DNA of 64,000 nucleotides from Monocercomonoides exilis (GCA_001643675.2 LSRY02000017.1:186001-250000); one strand, 5' to 3'. Positions 46,101 through 60,924 are shown, counted from the first letter of the stretch. A program made the numbers and translations. Notes: generated from the letters alone by a model not told the origin.

Positions 46101-49100
46101 CCATACACTTTTACATGGTTCTTCTTTGCTTCCACAGCGTGCAACGTCAAAACCGTTAGATGACACGTATATTTGAAGGGAAACAAAAGGGATGAGAAAC
46201 ATAAATAAATCTTTATTAATATGCGTTTCATCACTTCCGACAAACAAATTGCCGTCAGCTTTGATTGAAGAAAAATCAAATTTAAAAGTATTTTCCTTCA
46301 CAGTCGTATTCAGATCTACCGCTAAAATAAACAAATTCTTACCAATATCTGCTAGATTTTTTCCAAATATCACGTTGCCTCCAAGAATTAAAGGGATTAA
46401 ACTGGCACATTTTTTGCAATTCAGATAAAAAAAGCCTCCTTTCCCATTGCTAGAATGAAGCGAGCAATATGAAGCATTAGTCATATTGATTACAAGATTT
46501 TCATCTTCTTTCAGCAACACTTTTGCAATGCTCCCTTCAAAACTCTTCGTATTGTCTATATATGAAAAATTGTCGTTATTAAGAAGAATGGAAGATAAAA
46601 TGATCAACGGAGATACAGCACACGAAAATCTCTCAAAATTGCATGCTTCTAACAAACAAGTTCCTTTTGTCGTGGATATTAACGAGTATTCAAGAGCATT
46701 TGACGATTGTACACTAAATGTGCAGAATTCAAGCAGAAGATTTCCACTGATGAAAACAATGCATTTATATTTTGCATAAATTTTGTTGGAATGTGCATGT
46801 TCAATGAAAACAAAGTGAGAAAATCGGTGGTTGTGATAACAGACGAAGCGGCATTTCCCTTTATTATTTTCTCAAACAATAAAAACTTGTGTTGTGTTTC
46901 TCTATCTTCATCGGTACATCCAGATATTTTTAGCGATTGAGTAAACAGAAAGAAATCTTCAATTATTCCTTTATCTTTTAGAATAAGTTGCCTTTTAAGC
47001 AACAATTCATTTGAATCAATATGAAAAATTCCATTCTACATTGCATGGCATGGATATCTCTTGCTTCCACATCCAGCAATGTCGTGTCCTTCATTGGCAA
47101 CATACACTTCTTCAGCTTTCCTTTCCATAAGAAACATTCGGAGATCAACGCTTTCGTCAAAATAATCTCTATCTTTTCCTTTCATATCAACTTCATACCC
47201 TTCATTTTTGTATTCAAATGCAAATCTTGAAGTTATTACTGAGTCATTCAACTTTCTGCACGAAACAAACAAATCTTTCGCTTCAAATGCTCGATTACTA
47301 TTAAATTGCACATTTGAAAACAAAAAATTGTTTTGGCAATCATCTAATAAATCCAAATATATTCCACCTCCTCTTCCTTCATTAATATTGGCAGAACATT
47401 TTTTTATTGATAACATTTCGACAAGTAGTTGATCATTCAGATCATTTTCACACTTAATGCACCCTCCGTTTTTGCTTTCTGTCAACGTTTCTTCAAATAA
47501 ACTTTTCCCTGTTATGTTCAGATTTGAGCCTGCTTTTGATGAAACAAATGCATCAAGGCCTTCAACGCAATTTTTAATTGATATGTTCCTCAGTATCACA
47601 TCAGATCCTGATTCTCCAATAACAAGACTTATTCCATTTGCTTGCACATTAACAAGCAAGCTGTTTTCAATAATTGCTCTTCCATTATGCAATCGAGCTA
47701 TTCCATTCTCCATAAAAAGAAGATCAAAAAACTCTATTCCATCTAAATGAAGATATCCACCTTCTTCAACTATTATCCATTTTTCACATGCCTTTCGAGT
47801 ATCTTCGGAAAAAGAGAAATAGCAATCAACGAATGAACATTTACCAGTCCAAATTTCTACAATTGCTTCCCAGAAAGATTTTCTGCATGGCATGATACTG
47901 AAATATGGAGAAATGAAAAAGACAAATATGTTTGTGCAACCCCTTCTGTCAATTCAAATTTTCCTCCTTCTTCAATAAGCATTTTCTGCATATTTTCATT
48001 TCCTCGTATCGTCAGAGACTTTCCATTTCCATTTATTGTTTTATTAACAAGTGCTCTTCCTTCAAACTGAATGATCATTTGCTCTTCCTTTATCCTATCA
48101 AATCCTATGTCCATTGAAGTGCATGGATTTTCTCTTAAACCACAGTTTTGTCCATCATTTCCTGCTTCATTCACAAACACACACGAGCTCAACAAAGGAA
48201 ATAAGTAATTAACAAGAGAGTCTTCTTTTAAATCAGAAAGGTCTTGAACCCACATTCGCTTTTGCACTGTCTCGTTTGTGATTGTTCCGTTCCATAACGA
48301 TTGAAGAAGTGTTATCCATGGTAACTGGCACGCCAATAATATATCGTCTCCTCTCTCTGCAACATTATTAGAAAATACATTGTTTTTCATTGAATATTCT
48401 ATTCTTGCTGTTTCAAACGTCAAATGCAATCCTCCCCCCTTTCCACTTCCTGGTGGAACTATGTTTCTGTCAATCTTGTTGCCTTCAAAATAAAATTTCC
48501 CTTCGTCGCAAGTTCTCATCAAAATACTCCCACCTATTGAATTATCTGCCTCACAAGCACATCGCTCAAAGGTGCAGTTTTCAATATTTGAAGACTTTCC
48601 GTTTCCAACTTGTCCACACATCACACCTCCATTTCCATAGTATCTTTTTATCTCAAAAAATGAGCTATTTCTGATTTGAAAACTAATGACATCTTTAATA
48701 CTTATTTCGGTTCCTTTTAAAAATTCGGTTTCTTTCATTATTGAACTCTTTATCGCGACTTCCTTCCCACGTATTACATCTATTATGCTTCCTTCATCTT
48801 CTCTTGTGGTATTTCTTAATAACACTTCTTCAAGCACAAGTTCTGCATTGACTCTGTCAAGAACAATTGCCCCAATTTTTGCCATATAGATTTCTTCAAC
48901 TCTACACCTCTCTAATATGACTTTTCCTTTTTTCCCGCAGATATATGCCACGCTCACACATTCTGTTTCTGAAGCAAATGAACATTCTTCGAATTTTTGA
49001 ATAAGATTGTTACATAAAAATATATACATTTTCGTTAATGTTTCAAATTCAGAAACAGAAAACTCTAAAGAGATAAACGAAACATTTTGTGTAATTTCAA

Positions 49101-52100
49101 TAAAGCTTTCCTTTTCGCCTTTAATTTCATTTTCATTGACAATTATTTTTTGTGTTTCAAGCATTCCATCAATTATCATTGGCTGTTCATCAAGCGTCAT
49201 TTCTTCATCTATGGAGTATCCATCAACCGTAAAACTGCTTTTGACGAGCCAAACACAGCAGCTCCGGCATATTTGAGTGATGGGCAAGGAAAATCGTAAT
49301 CTCCACAAAGATAATAATCAAGTCCTCTATTTGTCCCAACAACGTATCCAATAATTGGCTTTTCACGAAAAAATAACGCAAGCGGAATCAATTTCAGAAA
49401 ATCTCCGTTCTCTATTCCCATCATTTCTTGCAAATCTGGATCCTCACTAACCTTCCATGAAAACGAAAAATTAAATGAAAGAAAATCTACCAGCTGTGAT
49501 AAATTTGTTCCTTCAATGATTATGTTTTTTCCCCCCAAAAGTTGCAGAATTCCCTGATTCTCCAAGACCAAATGATAGATTTGTCATCACAAAATCTTTT
49601 CCTTCATCTATGCATCCCAACAGTACTGCACCTCCATAGCCTCCAAGTGTATCTTCTGCCATTGCTGCGCATTTGCCAAAATATGTTGCGCCATAATTGC
49701 TTCCCAGTCGCAGCTTTCCTGTTCCTTGCACAACTACATTAATTCCACCTCCGTATCCTTTTGCTGCAACACAATTTTCAATAATTGTGTCACATATTAC
49801 TATTTCGTTTCCATCTCCTATCACTCCATTAAGCGTGCTTCCATTATCTTCCAAGCATTTTATCGTGTTAAATGAACTATTTTTGATTGAAAGAAGCTTT
49901 CCATTTAAGTCATATATAAGTCCACAATTTTGACTGTTAGAGTTTCGAGCGGTCAAATTGACAACTGAGAATGAATTTTGAGAGGTATATTTGATGATTC
50001 CCTTTTCATCTGAGGATTGTACAAAATTTATTGTCATGTTATTTACTGAAGTCAATCCATTTCCACTCAAAAGCAAGAAATTTGCCAAATTGAACTTTAT
50101 TGATTCCACTCTAAAGCTGATGATCGATAACCTTCCTCCTTCAGAGCATACAAATGAGTAGTTGCATCCACTAGAAGATGGAAAGCATTCAGCTGAACTG
50201 TCGACAATATCCAAATAATCTTTGTTATCAGAAATCACAAATATGCACGTTTGAGCCAATGAAAGCGAAGAAGGAAGAATAAATGTCATCAACTCAAATA
50301 TAGCATTTGATGTTATATCAATCAAAAATGAACAATCTGATTCATTTCCCATCATTTCAATCTTTGACTTTGTTGTTAATCCACAAAAGTGGTATCCTTC
50401 ACTTGCATTCAAAGCGATGCATTCCAAAAATTGATACGTGCTTCCAAATGCTATGTTTCTTTTTTTTTCTAAAAATCTATTTATTGCATAATCAACTGAT
50501 TTGCATTTGAATTCCTCAAATCCACACGCAGAAGTATCATGCCCATCATCACTCACATGCACCAATTCTGGGTTATCAGCAAGATAGAACATAAGTGGAA
50601 TTGTTGTGTTAATCCACTTTGAATCTGTTTCCATTTCCAAGTTGGTGAATTCTGATATAGGAACCGAAAAGAGTATGCGATCTTTTGTTATGCTTGTTTT
50701 CAAGTCAGGTGAAAGAATAAACACATTGCTTCCATATTCTGCCTTATTTGATCTGAATTCGATTGTTTCTGCCAAAACAAATGGAGCATTAGCATTTAAA
50801 AGACTTATCTTCATTCCTCCGCCTTTCCCTTGTGTTCCTCTTTCCGAAGGCGCGCAACATGATTCAAAATGCGATAAAACTACCTGAAGCTCACATGACC
50901 CTTTCAGTGTTATTGATAGTCCCCCTCCTCCTTTTCCATTTTCAATCACTTCACATGTTTTGAAAGAGCAGTTCTCAACTTTTATTTCTTGTTTAAAGTC
51001 GTCACTTGCTTGCATACTAAGGCATGCTCCGTCATCTGTAATTCTTGATATATTTTCAAATGACGTGTTCTTCAGTTTGAATGAAGAGCATTTTTCTAAA
51101 TGAATTATCCCACCTGCATCCGATGCTATATTAAAAAACGTGGTATTTTGCAATATCGTTGTGTTGTTTGTTTCCAGTTCAATAACTCCTCTACCACTGC
51201 TTGCTTTTATCCGATTAACAGTTAATTGATCAATTGCGCATTCTGCACTTCCATTCACAAATATTAGATGGCTTCCAAAAATTATTCGATTTTCATTTTT
51301 GCAATTCAACTTTAATATTTGTACAGATCCTCCACTTGCACTTATATGTGTATTTCACAGGATTCGCGCTGTCCATTGTATTTATATCGCAATCAATAAG
51401 TTTAAAAATACCGGCTGATGAATGAATGAATAAAGTGCGACTATTTATTGATTCTCCAAGGGTATATGAAATATTTGCGAATGTTGATAAAACATTATTA
51501 CTTATCAATGCATCACGAAACTTGGTACTGCTTGATCTAACCATTAGGGCAATGCTTTTGTCATTTGAATCAATCTCATATGATTCTCTATTTAAAATTA
51601 TTTCTTCATCAAATTCAAATGTTTGAATAAGTCTGATAATACGTTTTGAGTTGGGAAAGCGATATTCACCTGCACTTTCAATTGTTTTACAAGAATAGTC
51701 CGCATAGCCGCACAGTCTAAAATCATGATCATTCAATTTCCCTCCAACATATGCAGGTGATTGAAATGCTCTTAAAAAGAGAATTAGTGGAACAATGTTA
51801 TTCACATTTCGCTTTCAACACCACTCAATTCATTAAAGTCTGCGGCGAAGACACCAAGCTCGGGATCAAATCCAATGGAACTGCCATTTATAATGGATGG
51901 TAAATCATATGCAAAGACGAAAATGTTTTTTCCATGGCATGCTCTATTAGGCATTTCTGAAGAAAATATCTCATTGCTATTTATTGAAAATGAACTTTCC
52001 ATGCTATTCATCATTATCATGATTCCTCCTCCTGCTCCTTTTGTATTTTCATCTTCTGTGTTTTTGCATCCTGCAACACAGCCTCTAAATTTACTCGTTT

Positions 52101-55100
52101 CATTTATAATCAAATCGCATTTCTCATTTAATTCAACATATAATCCTCCTCCTTTCCCTCCGTTTTTGTCGATATCAAATGAGAAGCATTTTTCAGCAAT
52201 GCATCCTTCTATAACAATTGATGCATCCATGCTTTGAATATCACTTCCAAGATGACCTTTAATCCATCCGCCTTCGCCATTATTTTTTGTTATTCTTTTA
52301 ATGATACAACTCACAAATACAGCACTTTCAAGATTATCTCCCAGTTCAATAAGCGAAAACTCTCCAAATTCAAATTCTCCTTTTGTTTCAAATTTTTCCA
52401 TTTTCAAAGTCCCTTTCTCAATGCTCAAAAAGCCAAACTCATATTCTGAGGAATCTGTATTTTTTTCACTTATAGGTGGCATTTGATAAATTGAAGATTT
52501 TTTCAGTGAGCAGTTTGTAATCGAAAGTGCATTCCCTAAAAATTCAATCACGCATATAACTGTTTTTTCAAATCTTGTCGGAATTGCAAATTCAATGCAA
52601 TTTATATTGGTAGCTGTTGTTGACTTCAATACACATATCTCGCATCCCGTAATCTCTTTCTTGCATTCCACGTCAACGCTATTTGCATTATTGCTTTTCA
52701 TTGTCACTCCACTCACGTCTACACACCCCATCACAGACGAATTTGAACACACAACAATCTCCTCTTTAACATTTTGTGTTCTCTTCAAATGTTCCATTCC
52801 ATAATTCACATTCAAACATGGCGCTTTCTCCGGCCCACAATATTTCTCTTCCACTCCAGATGTTCCATCCACATATACCAAGTCAGCTTTATATCCATCG
52901 ATAAATATAAACAAGTCCACATCCCAGTCCCCGAATGCATCTGTTCTGTCATGTCCAACAATCGAGTTGTCTTTCTGAGTGATGTTTCTCATGAATCCGA
53001 ACAAGGGCTCTTTCACAAAAGCGACAAGCGACCCACACACAAAATACACATCTCTTCCGACGCTCGCCTTATTCCCCGAAAACATAACATCGGCCATAAC
53101 AAATGAGGTGGCTGACACCAATGAGCCTTCATTGAACTCGATCATAAGTGAACCTCCTCTTCCACCTGTTACACCTGTTGCACCTTCGCTCACTCACTCA
53201 TTCACACAACATCTAGAGCATTTGGTGCTGTTCACAGAAAACGTATTTTCGGGTGTCGATGAAGCGAATGATACGCACCCGCCGTTGGTGGCGATTTGTT
53301 GGTTTTGTTGCGCAGAGGCAATGTTAGTCATGGTGCAGTTGGTGATCACAAGCGACGCTCCAGAAGATGTTGAGGATGAAAGAACGCAACTTTTCCCTCC
53401 GTTCATAAAACTGATATCAATAATATACGATGAGTTTAATTCTAATGCGTCTTTCATTGAAAACAGTTGGAAAATATTTACGTTATCGAGAACAAAAGAG
53501 GAAATATTTGTTTCTTTAATCTTGATTGATCCTTCAGTGACAACAAACAATGGAGATGAGATGGGAGAAAATCCAATAAGATCTCTCCCGATCACAATTG
53601 TCATCAGTGCTAGCGAGCCTATTTTTGAGTGACTTCAAACAAAACCGGCGTTGGAGTATTCAAAGAGTTGTGAGCAATGTTTGCGCAGGAGATACACACA
53701 GTTCCTGAAGAGATCGAAAAAATTACGGACAATGTTGATGAAACAGAAGATGGTGGGATTGAAGATGAAAAGATGATCGTGTTATTTGTGCCATTTCCAA
53801 CCACATCAACAACACGCCTCCCGAAGTTCATTGACTTCATTGGGACAAAAGAAGATTTTGTGAGCATTATTGTTCCATTTGAAAAAAGCCAACTTGCTGA
53901 ATCGCATATTCAATTGAAGCGCATTTGTTTTCTTCTGATCTTCCACACCCATCAAAATTTGTTCCGCCATTCCCAACAATGGTTATATTTGCGACAAAAG
54001 GAATCCAACTGTTAATTGTTGAACTGTTTGAACTGTTATTTCGGCAAATTCTTTGAGATAAAGATGTTGATCCGCATTCACTAAATGGAGATTCGGTAAT
54101 GCTATCTTTATGCAAATAAACATCATTGCCTTTTCCATTAGCAGCAAAATTTCTATCAAAAAAGCAAAATACGATAAACTTCAAACCACTCATCCATCCT
54201 AAAGTTGCTGTTAAACTCAAGCCACTCCCTCCATATGAAGTGCACGATACTAATTTGTTGTTGGCAAATCTGCATTCTTCTAAAAGAAACTCCTGTGTCT
54301 TGCATGAAGGAGGCCAATTAAACGTTACTGCACCAGTGGCATCATTTCCTGTATTCGAATTGCATTCACATTCAACAAACAAAAAATACCCCGTCGACTC
54401 CATTTTGTCCAACCAAAAATATCATCCAGTTCCATACGTTCCAGAGATTGAACATTTCTCAACTCTATTTTCAATCAATGACCATTTTGAATATTTTGCT
54501 GGATTCCACATTTCAACTGCTCCTCCATGTGCCGCAGAGCATTCTGAAAAGTTGCATTTCTTTATAAGGACAGTATTTGAGCCATTGCAATTAACGGCGC
54601 CTCCTTCCTTATTACTTGAAACATTTCCAAACGAACAAGATAATATTGACCGATTTGCTCCTGGACATGATATGGAAATGGCTCCTCCGTTGTTATCTCC
54701 TCCATTCACATTTAACCATTCACACCATTCAAATTGATGGCTATTCTCATCGAATGAAAACTGCCTTCCTGGTTGTTTTCTTTGTGTCTCTCCCCCAATA
54801 AATATCACTGCCTCGTTCCTTATTCGCTTGCAACAATCAAAAGATGTGTTTAATAGTGTGAAATATGATGATTGAATATCGCATGATCTAACTATTCCTC
54901 CGTCAAGTGCATTATCAACGGAACTGAAAGAACAAGATTTCAAAAATGTTAAAGATGACGAACTGTCGTTTTGAAACTTTCTTTTCATTGAAGATGATAT
55001 ATTCCGAAAAAACGAAGATTGAATAACATGATTGGAATTGGACCAAGAATTCAAAAACAGTGTGTATAACAATTTTTTATTTGACATGGTTGTGTCCAAA

Positions 55101-55594
55101 ATGAGTATTGCATGATACTGATTTTTGTTTGCATTCATTTGAATATTTTCTGAAACCAAAGGATTCAAGCAATTATCATCATTTTTTGAAATGAGTGTTG
55201 CATTTATGATATAAAGATTGCAATTAATGCAATGAAATTCACTTATCTCATTTTGTCCTCTAAATACAATAATGCATGAAATCACGCTAAGCGCGCTTTT
55301 CCTTTCTTCAACCAAATATCTATTCTCGCTTGTTGATTTCATCTTGACTTCTTTCAAGCACACTGATGCATTAATTGTTATTATCTTTGTTTCTACAAAT
55401 CCAATATCATCATTATTTAACTGTCTTTTGTTATCTTCTGTTATTTTACAATTATTCAAAAAGTCGAAATGTTTTGATGTTTCACACAAGTTTTCTGAAA
55501 TTCTTTTGTCGTATCTTCTTTCTTGAATTTTTAATAAAGAATTGTAATGCTCGCAATTAAGTTTTATAAAAATAACAACGAACACTGCTGACAT
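43134..55594 (-). pseudogene. nine-module beta-helix surface receptor, ectodomain and TM (right copy)
   Basis: Same architecture as the left copy in inverse orientation. Longer frames survive here: 46655-43134 covers modules 8-9, the TM (about 43390-43470) and the cytosolic stretch in one frame of 1,173 codons, and 51309-49513 covers 598 codons. It shares the three in-frame stops and five frameshifts of the left copy, and has a run-length change of its own at about 49524 (six A against five). The shared lesions show that the gene was already broken when the second arm was made. Confidence 0.8.
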
Positions 55595-55816
55595 TTCATT
55601 TGATTTTTGAAGCAAAAAAAATAATAGCTACGATCTCTTTTTTTAATGCATTGTCAAATTCTTTGTTTTATTTGATGTTTCATCTTGAAACCAATGGGCA
55701 TGAATAGCATTCTTCAATAATCTGGCTTTTCATTCAGAGCAAAAAAGAATTTTTATTTATTTTTTTTTTTAAAGAACAAGATTATGAAACATTTTATAAT
55801 CCGAACTCATATGGAA

Positions 55817-56352
55817 TAAATCCTTTTTGAAAAGGAAGAGTGATTGAAAATTTTTGCAATTAAATATGGTGCAATTTTTTTTCTTCATTTTTGAGAAAAA
55901 CTGCAAGTTGTTCTGAGATTTTTTTTGTTTGACTTCATTATATGTCAATCTTACTGGCGAGAAAAAAACATGATAATATTATAAAAGATGTTGTTATTTT
56001 TAAAATAAATTCAAAAATTAATGAAATAAAATGAAAAAATGAAATAAAATAATTAACTTTTTAAAATAAATTAACGAATCCTTGGGTGGAAATTGTTTTT
56101 ATCTGTTTTATAATGTGTCACATTATGATCTTAAGTTTTTCATTGACTCAGACTTGCAAGGTTCAAATAACAAACGATTTAACAATAGATATTATTCTGG
56201 ATTTGCGTGAATATTTCTCAAACTTAAATTTCAAAAATGAAGAAATAAAATATCTGATATTTATTACGAAACATTTTCAAATATTGAAATTTTTTTCTCA
56301 TATTGATCAATCACAATATTATTTTATTTTTTGAATTGTATTTTGGAAAATA
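55817..56352. other. spacer between palindrome and CstF-77 gene
   Basis: AT-rich. A frame at 56086-56334 has no domain and is probably chance. The promoter of the CstF-77 gene should be here. Confidence 0.5.
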
Positions 56353-59300
56353 ATGACGGAACAGTTATTTTACGATATGTATGCCCCTACCCATTTAAAA
56401 GAAGCGCAAAAATCAATTAAATCAAATATTTATAACATGAAAGCTTGGATTATTCTTTTGAATGATGCATCTTCATTATCTGCATACGATGTGGAAAGTT
56501 CTCGACGTATTTTTGCTTTTTTTCTTCGAATATTTCCAACAGCAGGTAAATATTGGAAAAACTACATTGAACTTGAATGGAGAGAAAAGAAATTTGAACA
56601 AGTTGAGATAATATTTCAACAATGTCTTGTTCATGCTACATATGTTCCACTATGGGAATGCTATATCCGCTACATAACTGAAATAAAACATGTTAGCAAA
56701 CCTGAAAGAGTGGCCGCATATGAAGAAGCTCTTCGTCAAGTTGGATTTGACATTTATTCAAAACCACTTTGGAAAGGATATCTTAGCTTATTACGTCAGG
56801 AAAATGAAATGCAGCCGCATTTGGCAGAACTAATCAGAAAAGTGTATCACAGAGCATTATCAACACCCATGGTTGGAGGCGAAGAATTTAAATCCCAATA
56901 TGAAGCATGGGAACGCTCAATAGATCCAAAAGCCGCAATACCACTTCTGCATGAATGTTCTCATCGTTTCCGTTTGTCAAACATTCATCTGAACAGAAGA
57001 ATGACATTGGCTCACGGACTTGCCATTGCAGCATTACCGCTTAAGCCAATGAACACAGAAGCTGAAAAAGAACAATTATTTCTTTGGCGCCGTTTAATTG
57101 CATTTGAAGAATCTAATCCATGTGGCTTTGACGCCATCACTCTTAGGAATAGAGTATCATTCACTTTCCGAATGGCACTTCAGCCGCTTTTCTTTTTTCC
57201 TTCGATGTGGCTTATGTATGCACAATTTTTGATAACATGCGGCTGTTTAGATGATGCAAATACGGTGTTTTTGAGGGCCACAGAAGCGCTACCATCCACT
57301 CCTCTTATTGCATTCGCGCATGTTGATATGTTGGAAACATACGGTTATTTGAAGCCTGCAAGCGAAGTATTGCTTCGTCTAATCATGCGGCTTAGCCAGC
57401 AGAGCACAGTTCCAGCTGTTGCCGTTCAACACATTCGAGGATTGACACTTGCATTTATCCAGCTGCAGCGATTTTTGAAGAGGACTGAAGGAACAGAGGC
57501 TGCTCGGAGTGTGTTTGTGAGCTCTCTGAAAGCATTGGCCGTTCAACGTCCTGAAAAGCCTACATCGGACTCCGATTTTGCGCTGGTTGAGCTGTTTGAG
57601 CCATCAAACAAAGAAAATCCGTTGATTTATTTGTTTTTTGCAGCGATAGAAATAGAAATATATCAGAATGATTCACGGCGGACTGCAAGAGCCTTGTACG
57701 AGATGGGGGAGCAAGAGGTCTTTCACTACAGGAACGCTCTATTTGTCACTGAGCATGCGAAATTCCTTGCGGAGCAGATTGGCGACGAAGAAGGCGCACG
57801 AATGGTGTTTGAGGCATTTCTTGCTGAAAGAGAGCAAACAGAAACAGAAGGAGAGCTTGAAAACATTGAAGAAACAGGAAAAAACGATGAAAAGAACAAC
57901 GATGAAAGCATCTTGGGTTCAATTAAGATGGAGCTCGACGAAAAGCCGATCCCTATTCATTCAACACTCGGAACATTGACTGATTCAGAAGAGAAGTCTG
58001 CTCAGAAGTTAGAGAAAAATAGCGAACAAGCGCTTCCGCAAAGGAAAAGAAAGCCGAAAAGCAAAGAGAATGCTTTCGAGTTGCTTAATGTTTTGAGCGA
58101 GTATTTTGCACTTGAAAAGAAGTTGGGGAACATGGAGCAGATGAAACGCTTGCAGAAGAAGCTGAGCATGGCAGAGACAGCATTCAAAGCCAGAGAAGAG
58201 AAGGAGAAGAGGAAAAAAGAGCTTGAAAAAGTTGCAGAAGAAGAAGAAAAAGATGCAGATGAATCAAGCAGTTCGATGGATATCGACAGCAGCTCAGAAG
58301 ATCTGTCTGGAGCAGACGCAGTCCGAAATCAAAGCAATCAGAAGAAGCAAAAGAAGAGCAAGAAAGGTAAAGGTGCCACTGACAAAATGCGTCAGATTCC
58401 TTCTCAAGATTTTGAAGAGGGGGATGCTGATGATGAAGATGCTGAGCATCTGCTGCCGTCTGTTGGCATTGGCCGGCGATTGGTGCAGCAGTACCAGTTT
58501 ATGGGATTGTCGCCTTGCAGCGAAGAAGAGTTTGCGATGATGGATGTTTCTCGGATGCTGAGGCAAAGGCAGAAGGAGAGGAAGGAGCAACAGAGGCTGA
58601 TTGAAAGGATGCTGAGGGCAGATGGCAGAGAGAACAGAGAAGGAAGCGAAGCAAAAGGAGGGAAAGACGGAAAAGCGAAGAAAGATAAGAAAAGCGGAAA
58701 CAAAAGCGATTCGGAACAGTCATCTTCGATTTTTAGATCATACTCTGCACTCTCATCAGCGTCCCAATCTCATTCAGCGCTTTTACAGTGTCCGTCTTTG
58801 GCTCCATTCGATCCTCAGTCTAATTCCAAGCGACGTGTGACAGTCAACGACGATGGAATGTGGGACTGGGATGCAGAACTGACAGAGGCAGAGGAGGCTT
58901 GGAAGAGGAAGAACGAAGGAAAGAAGATGATCGAGATAATTGACGATGAGGGAGACGAAGAAGGAGGGAAGGATGGACTGAACTTGGTGATGAAAGAGAT
59001 GCAGCTGTTGAAGAGCAGAGGCGTGTTGGGCAGCAAATATGACAGCATAAAAATGGATGTGGAAGAAATAGCAGACAAAAACAAAAGCAAAAACAAAAGC
59101 AAGATGAGCAGCGAAAAAGGAGTCCAAGCTAATGCAGTTGATCCGATCTCGGCTGTTCCGTTCACAATCAAATCGTCCACTTCCTTTTATTCGATTTCTT
59201 GTTCTGTGAATACTCCCTTTGCTGTGTGCGCCTGGAGTGCAAATGCACTAAGACAAAGGATTATGAACTACACTAATCCGATGCCTTCTTCTCTTGTTGT

Positions 59301-60559
59301 GTATCGCCCTGATCTATTCACGCAACATCTGAATGCTGTCGAAGAGGCCAGAAAAGGTGTGAAAGATCGATTTTTGCTTATTTTGTTTCATTCGAACGTT
59401 ATATTTTTTTTCTGATTTATTTGTTTTGTTACGTTCATTGTATAATCCATCATTATTCACAGATAAAAAAACCGATCCGTTAACACTTCAATTCCCAGGG
59501 CAAACAGAAACATTGGAGAAATTGCAGCAATCAAAACACGCCAGCCAGACTGATAAGCCCGACTCTCAAGATAGTTCCTCGTTGGCATACAGAACGCCTG
59601 TTCCTTTGAATGTCACGAAGAGTCCATCAGATGCCACTTACAGCCAAAAGGATGTTGTGACTGCACTTCAGAAGGCTGTTGTGATTTCTGGTGTCGTTGC
59701 TCAGCATCCTCTCCAGCCGCCTCTTATCTTTCCTGTCTCAACATATCTGCTCCCTTCTTCGTCTTCTTCTTCTTCTTCTTCTTCTTCGTTGTCGTCTTCA
59801 TCACCTGCATCTGAATCCAATTCGCCAGCTTCTTCCAATTCTCCTTCGTCTCCATCTTCTTCACATGCCTCTTCCCATCCCATCACTTCCATTCCAGATT
59901 GCGCTCAACGTCTGCTCAATGTCATTCCGTCTTTCTCTTCTTATTGCGGTGCCATTCCATCGCCAGAGATGGCAATGTTGTGTGTGTTGCAGACGGACCT
60001 GACACGCATTTCACAGAAACTTGGAGAGAAAAATAGAGAATCTATTTCATCATCATCATCATCATCAGCTTCTTCTTCCATTTCATCTGTTTCTTCAGCT
60101 GTTAAATCTTCTCCTGCTGATAGCATTTCAAAGGAAGCACGCTCAATCTCTTCATTTCCATCAGCAACTTATTCAACTTCCACTTCTCCTTCGACTTTGC
60201 CAGTTTCATCTTCATCCTCCACAACATCTTCTGCGTTTGCTCTTCAAAATCCGGCGTCTTCTCCACAAACGATGCTTTCTGCACAAGCTCGCTCTTTGTA
60301 CCTTTCTGGCAATTCAGACAGAGTTTCGAAGGATCCAATTGAAATCAGCGAAGTTTCGGCAGTGCAACCCGCACGTATCTCGACAGCACTGCCAGGCTAT
60401 CAGCCATCAGACAGTCAAAATACGAATCGTCCTCTTGCTTCTCCATTCACTTCATCTGCTTTGTCCCAACCTGCTGCAACCGCTGGACAAATACCTAAAC
60501 GGACTTCTTTTTCTCGCGATTTTTTCCCTCCATTTTCAAAACCACCAAACTCAATTTAG
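56353..60559 (+). CDS. CstF-77/Rna14-like mRNA 3'-end cleavage factor
   Basis: Two exons, 56353-59356 and 59463-60559, join in frame across a 106-nt intron (donor GTGTGA, acceptor TTCACAG) to give 1,366 residues ending in TAG. The first ~550 residues are HAT (half-a-TPR) repeats of the Suf/CstF-77 type, e.g. SRRIFAFFLRIFPTAGKYW, WKNYIELEWREKKF and ARALYEMGEQEVFHYR. These form the dimeric scaffold of the cleavage stimulation factor, which acts in the nucleus on pre-mRNA 3' ends. A Lys/Glu-rich linker follows (about 560-900). The last ~330 residues, mainly in exon 2, are Ser/Pro-rich. This makes it clearly longer than the ~700-residue human protein. No upstream Met competes with the start. Confidence 0.85.
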
Positions 60560-60924
60560 CATAACAAATCAGTTGAATACAACCTTTATCGCTTATTCTC
60601 ATTGAAAAAATCGTATAACTTAAATGATTGATTTTCTCTTTTATCATAGTTAATTCGGACGACAATTTTTCATTTCACTCACTTCACTTTTTCAATTCTT
60701 ATTTTGTGAATATTTTTTTTTCAGGTGAACGAAAATTTTTATAACAAAAATAAATTTTTTTCTAAGCAACACAAAGAAATAGAATTTTAAATAATTTTAA
60801 ACTTGAAAACAATCACTTTGGTTTGCTGGGCAATATGAGAAAATGAAAGGGAGAACAAGGAGATTTTTTGAACTTTTTTCCTTTTTAAGTAATTATGTAT
60901 GCGATCGTTAAGTCACAAAAAAAG
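60560..60924. other. intergenic, Rab promoter region
   Basis: A 365-bp AT-rich gap between two genes on the same strand. No motif can be assigned. Confidence 0.5.

Larger units (their letters stand above)
40172..55816 (-). repeat. right arm of giant palindrome
   Basis: Inverted copy of 24358-39993. Beyond about 55816 the sequence is unrelated to the left flank and leads into the CstF-77 gene, so this junction is internal to a chromosome and not a telomere-capped end. Confidence 0.95.

Noticed and set aside
40172-55816. Right arm as an independent, functional receptor gene
   Set aside because: It shares the stops and frameshifts of the left arm, so it is a copy of the same pseudogene, although its frames are longer.
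56086-56334. 82-codon frame upstream of the CstF-77 gene
   Set aside because: AT-driven, no domain, and not linked to the next gene by splice sites.
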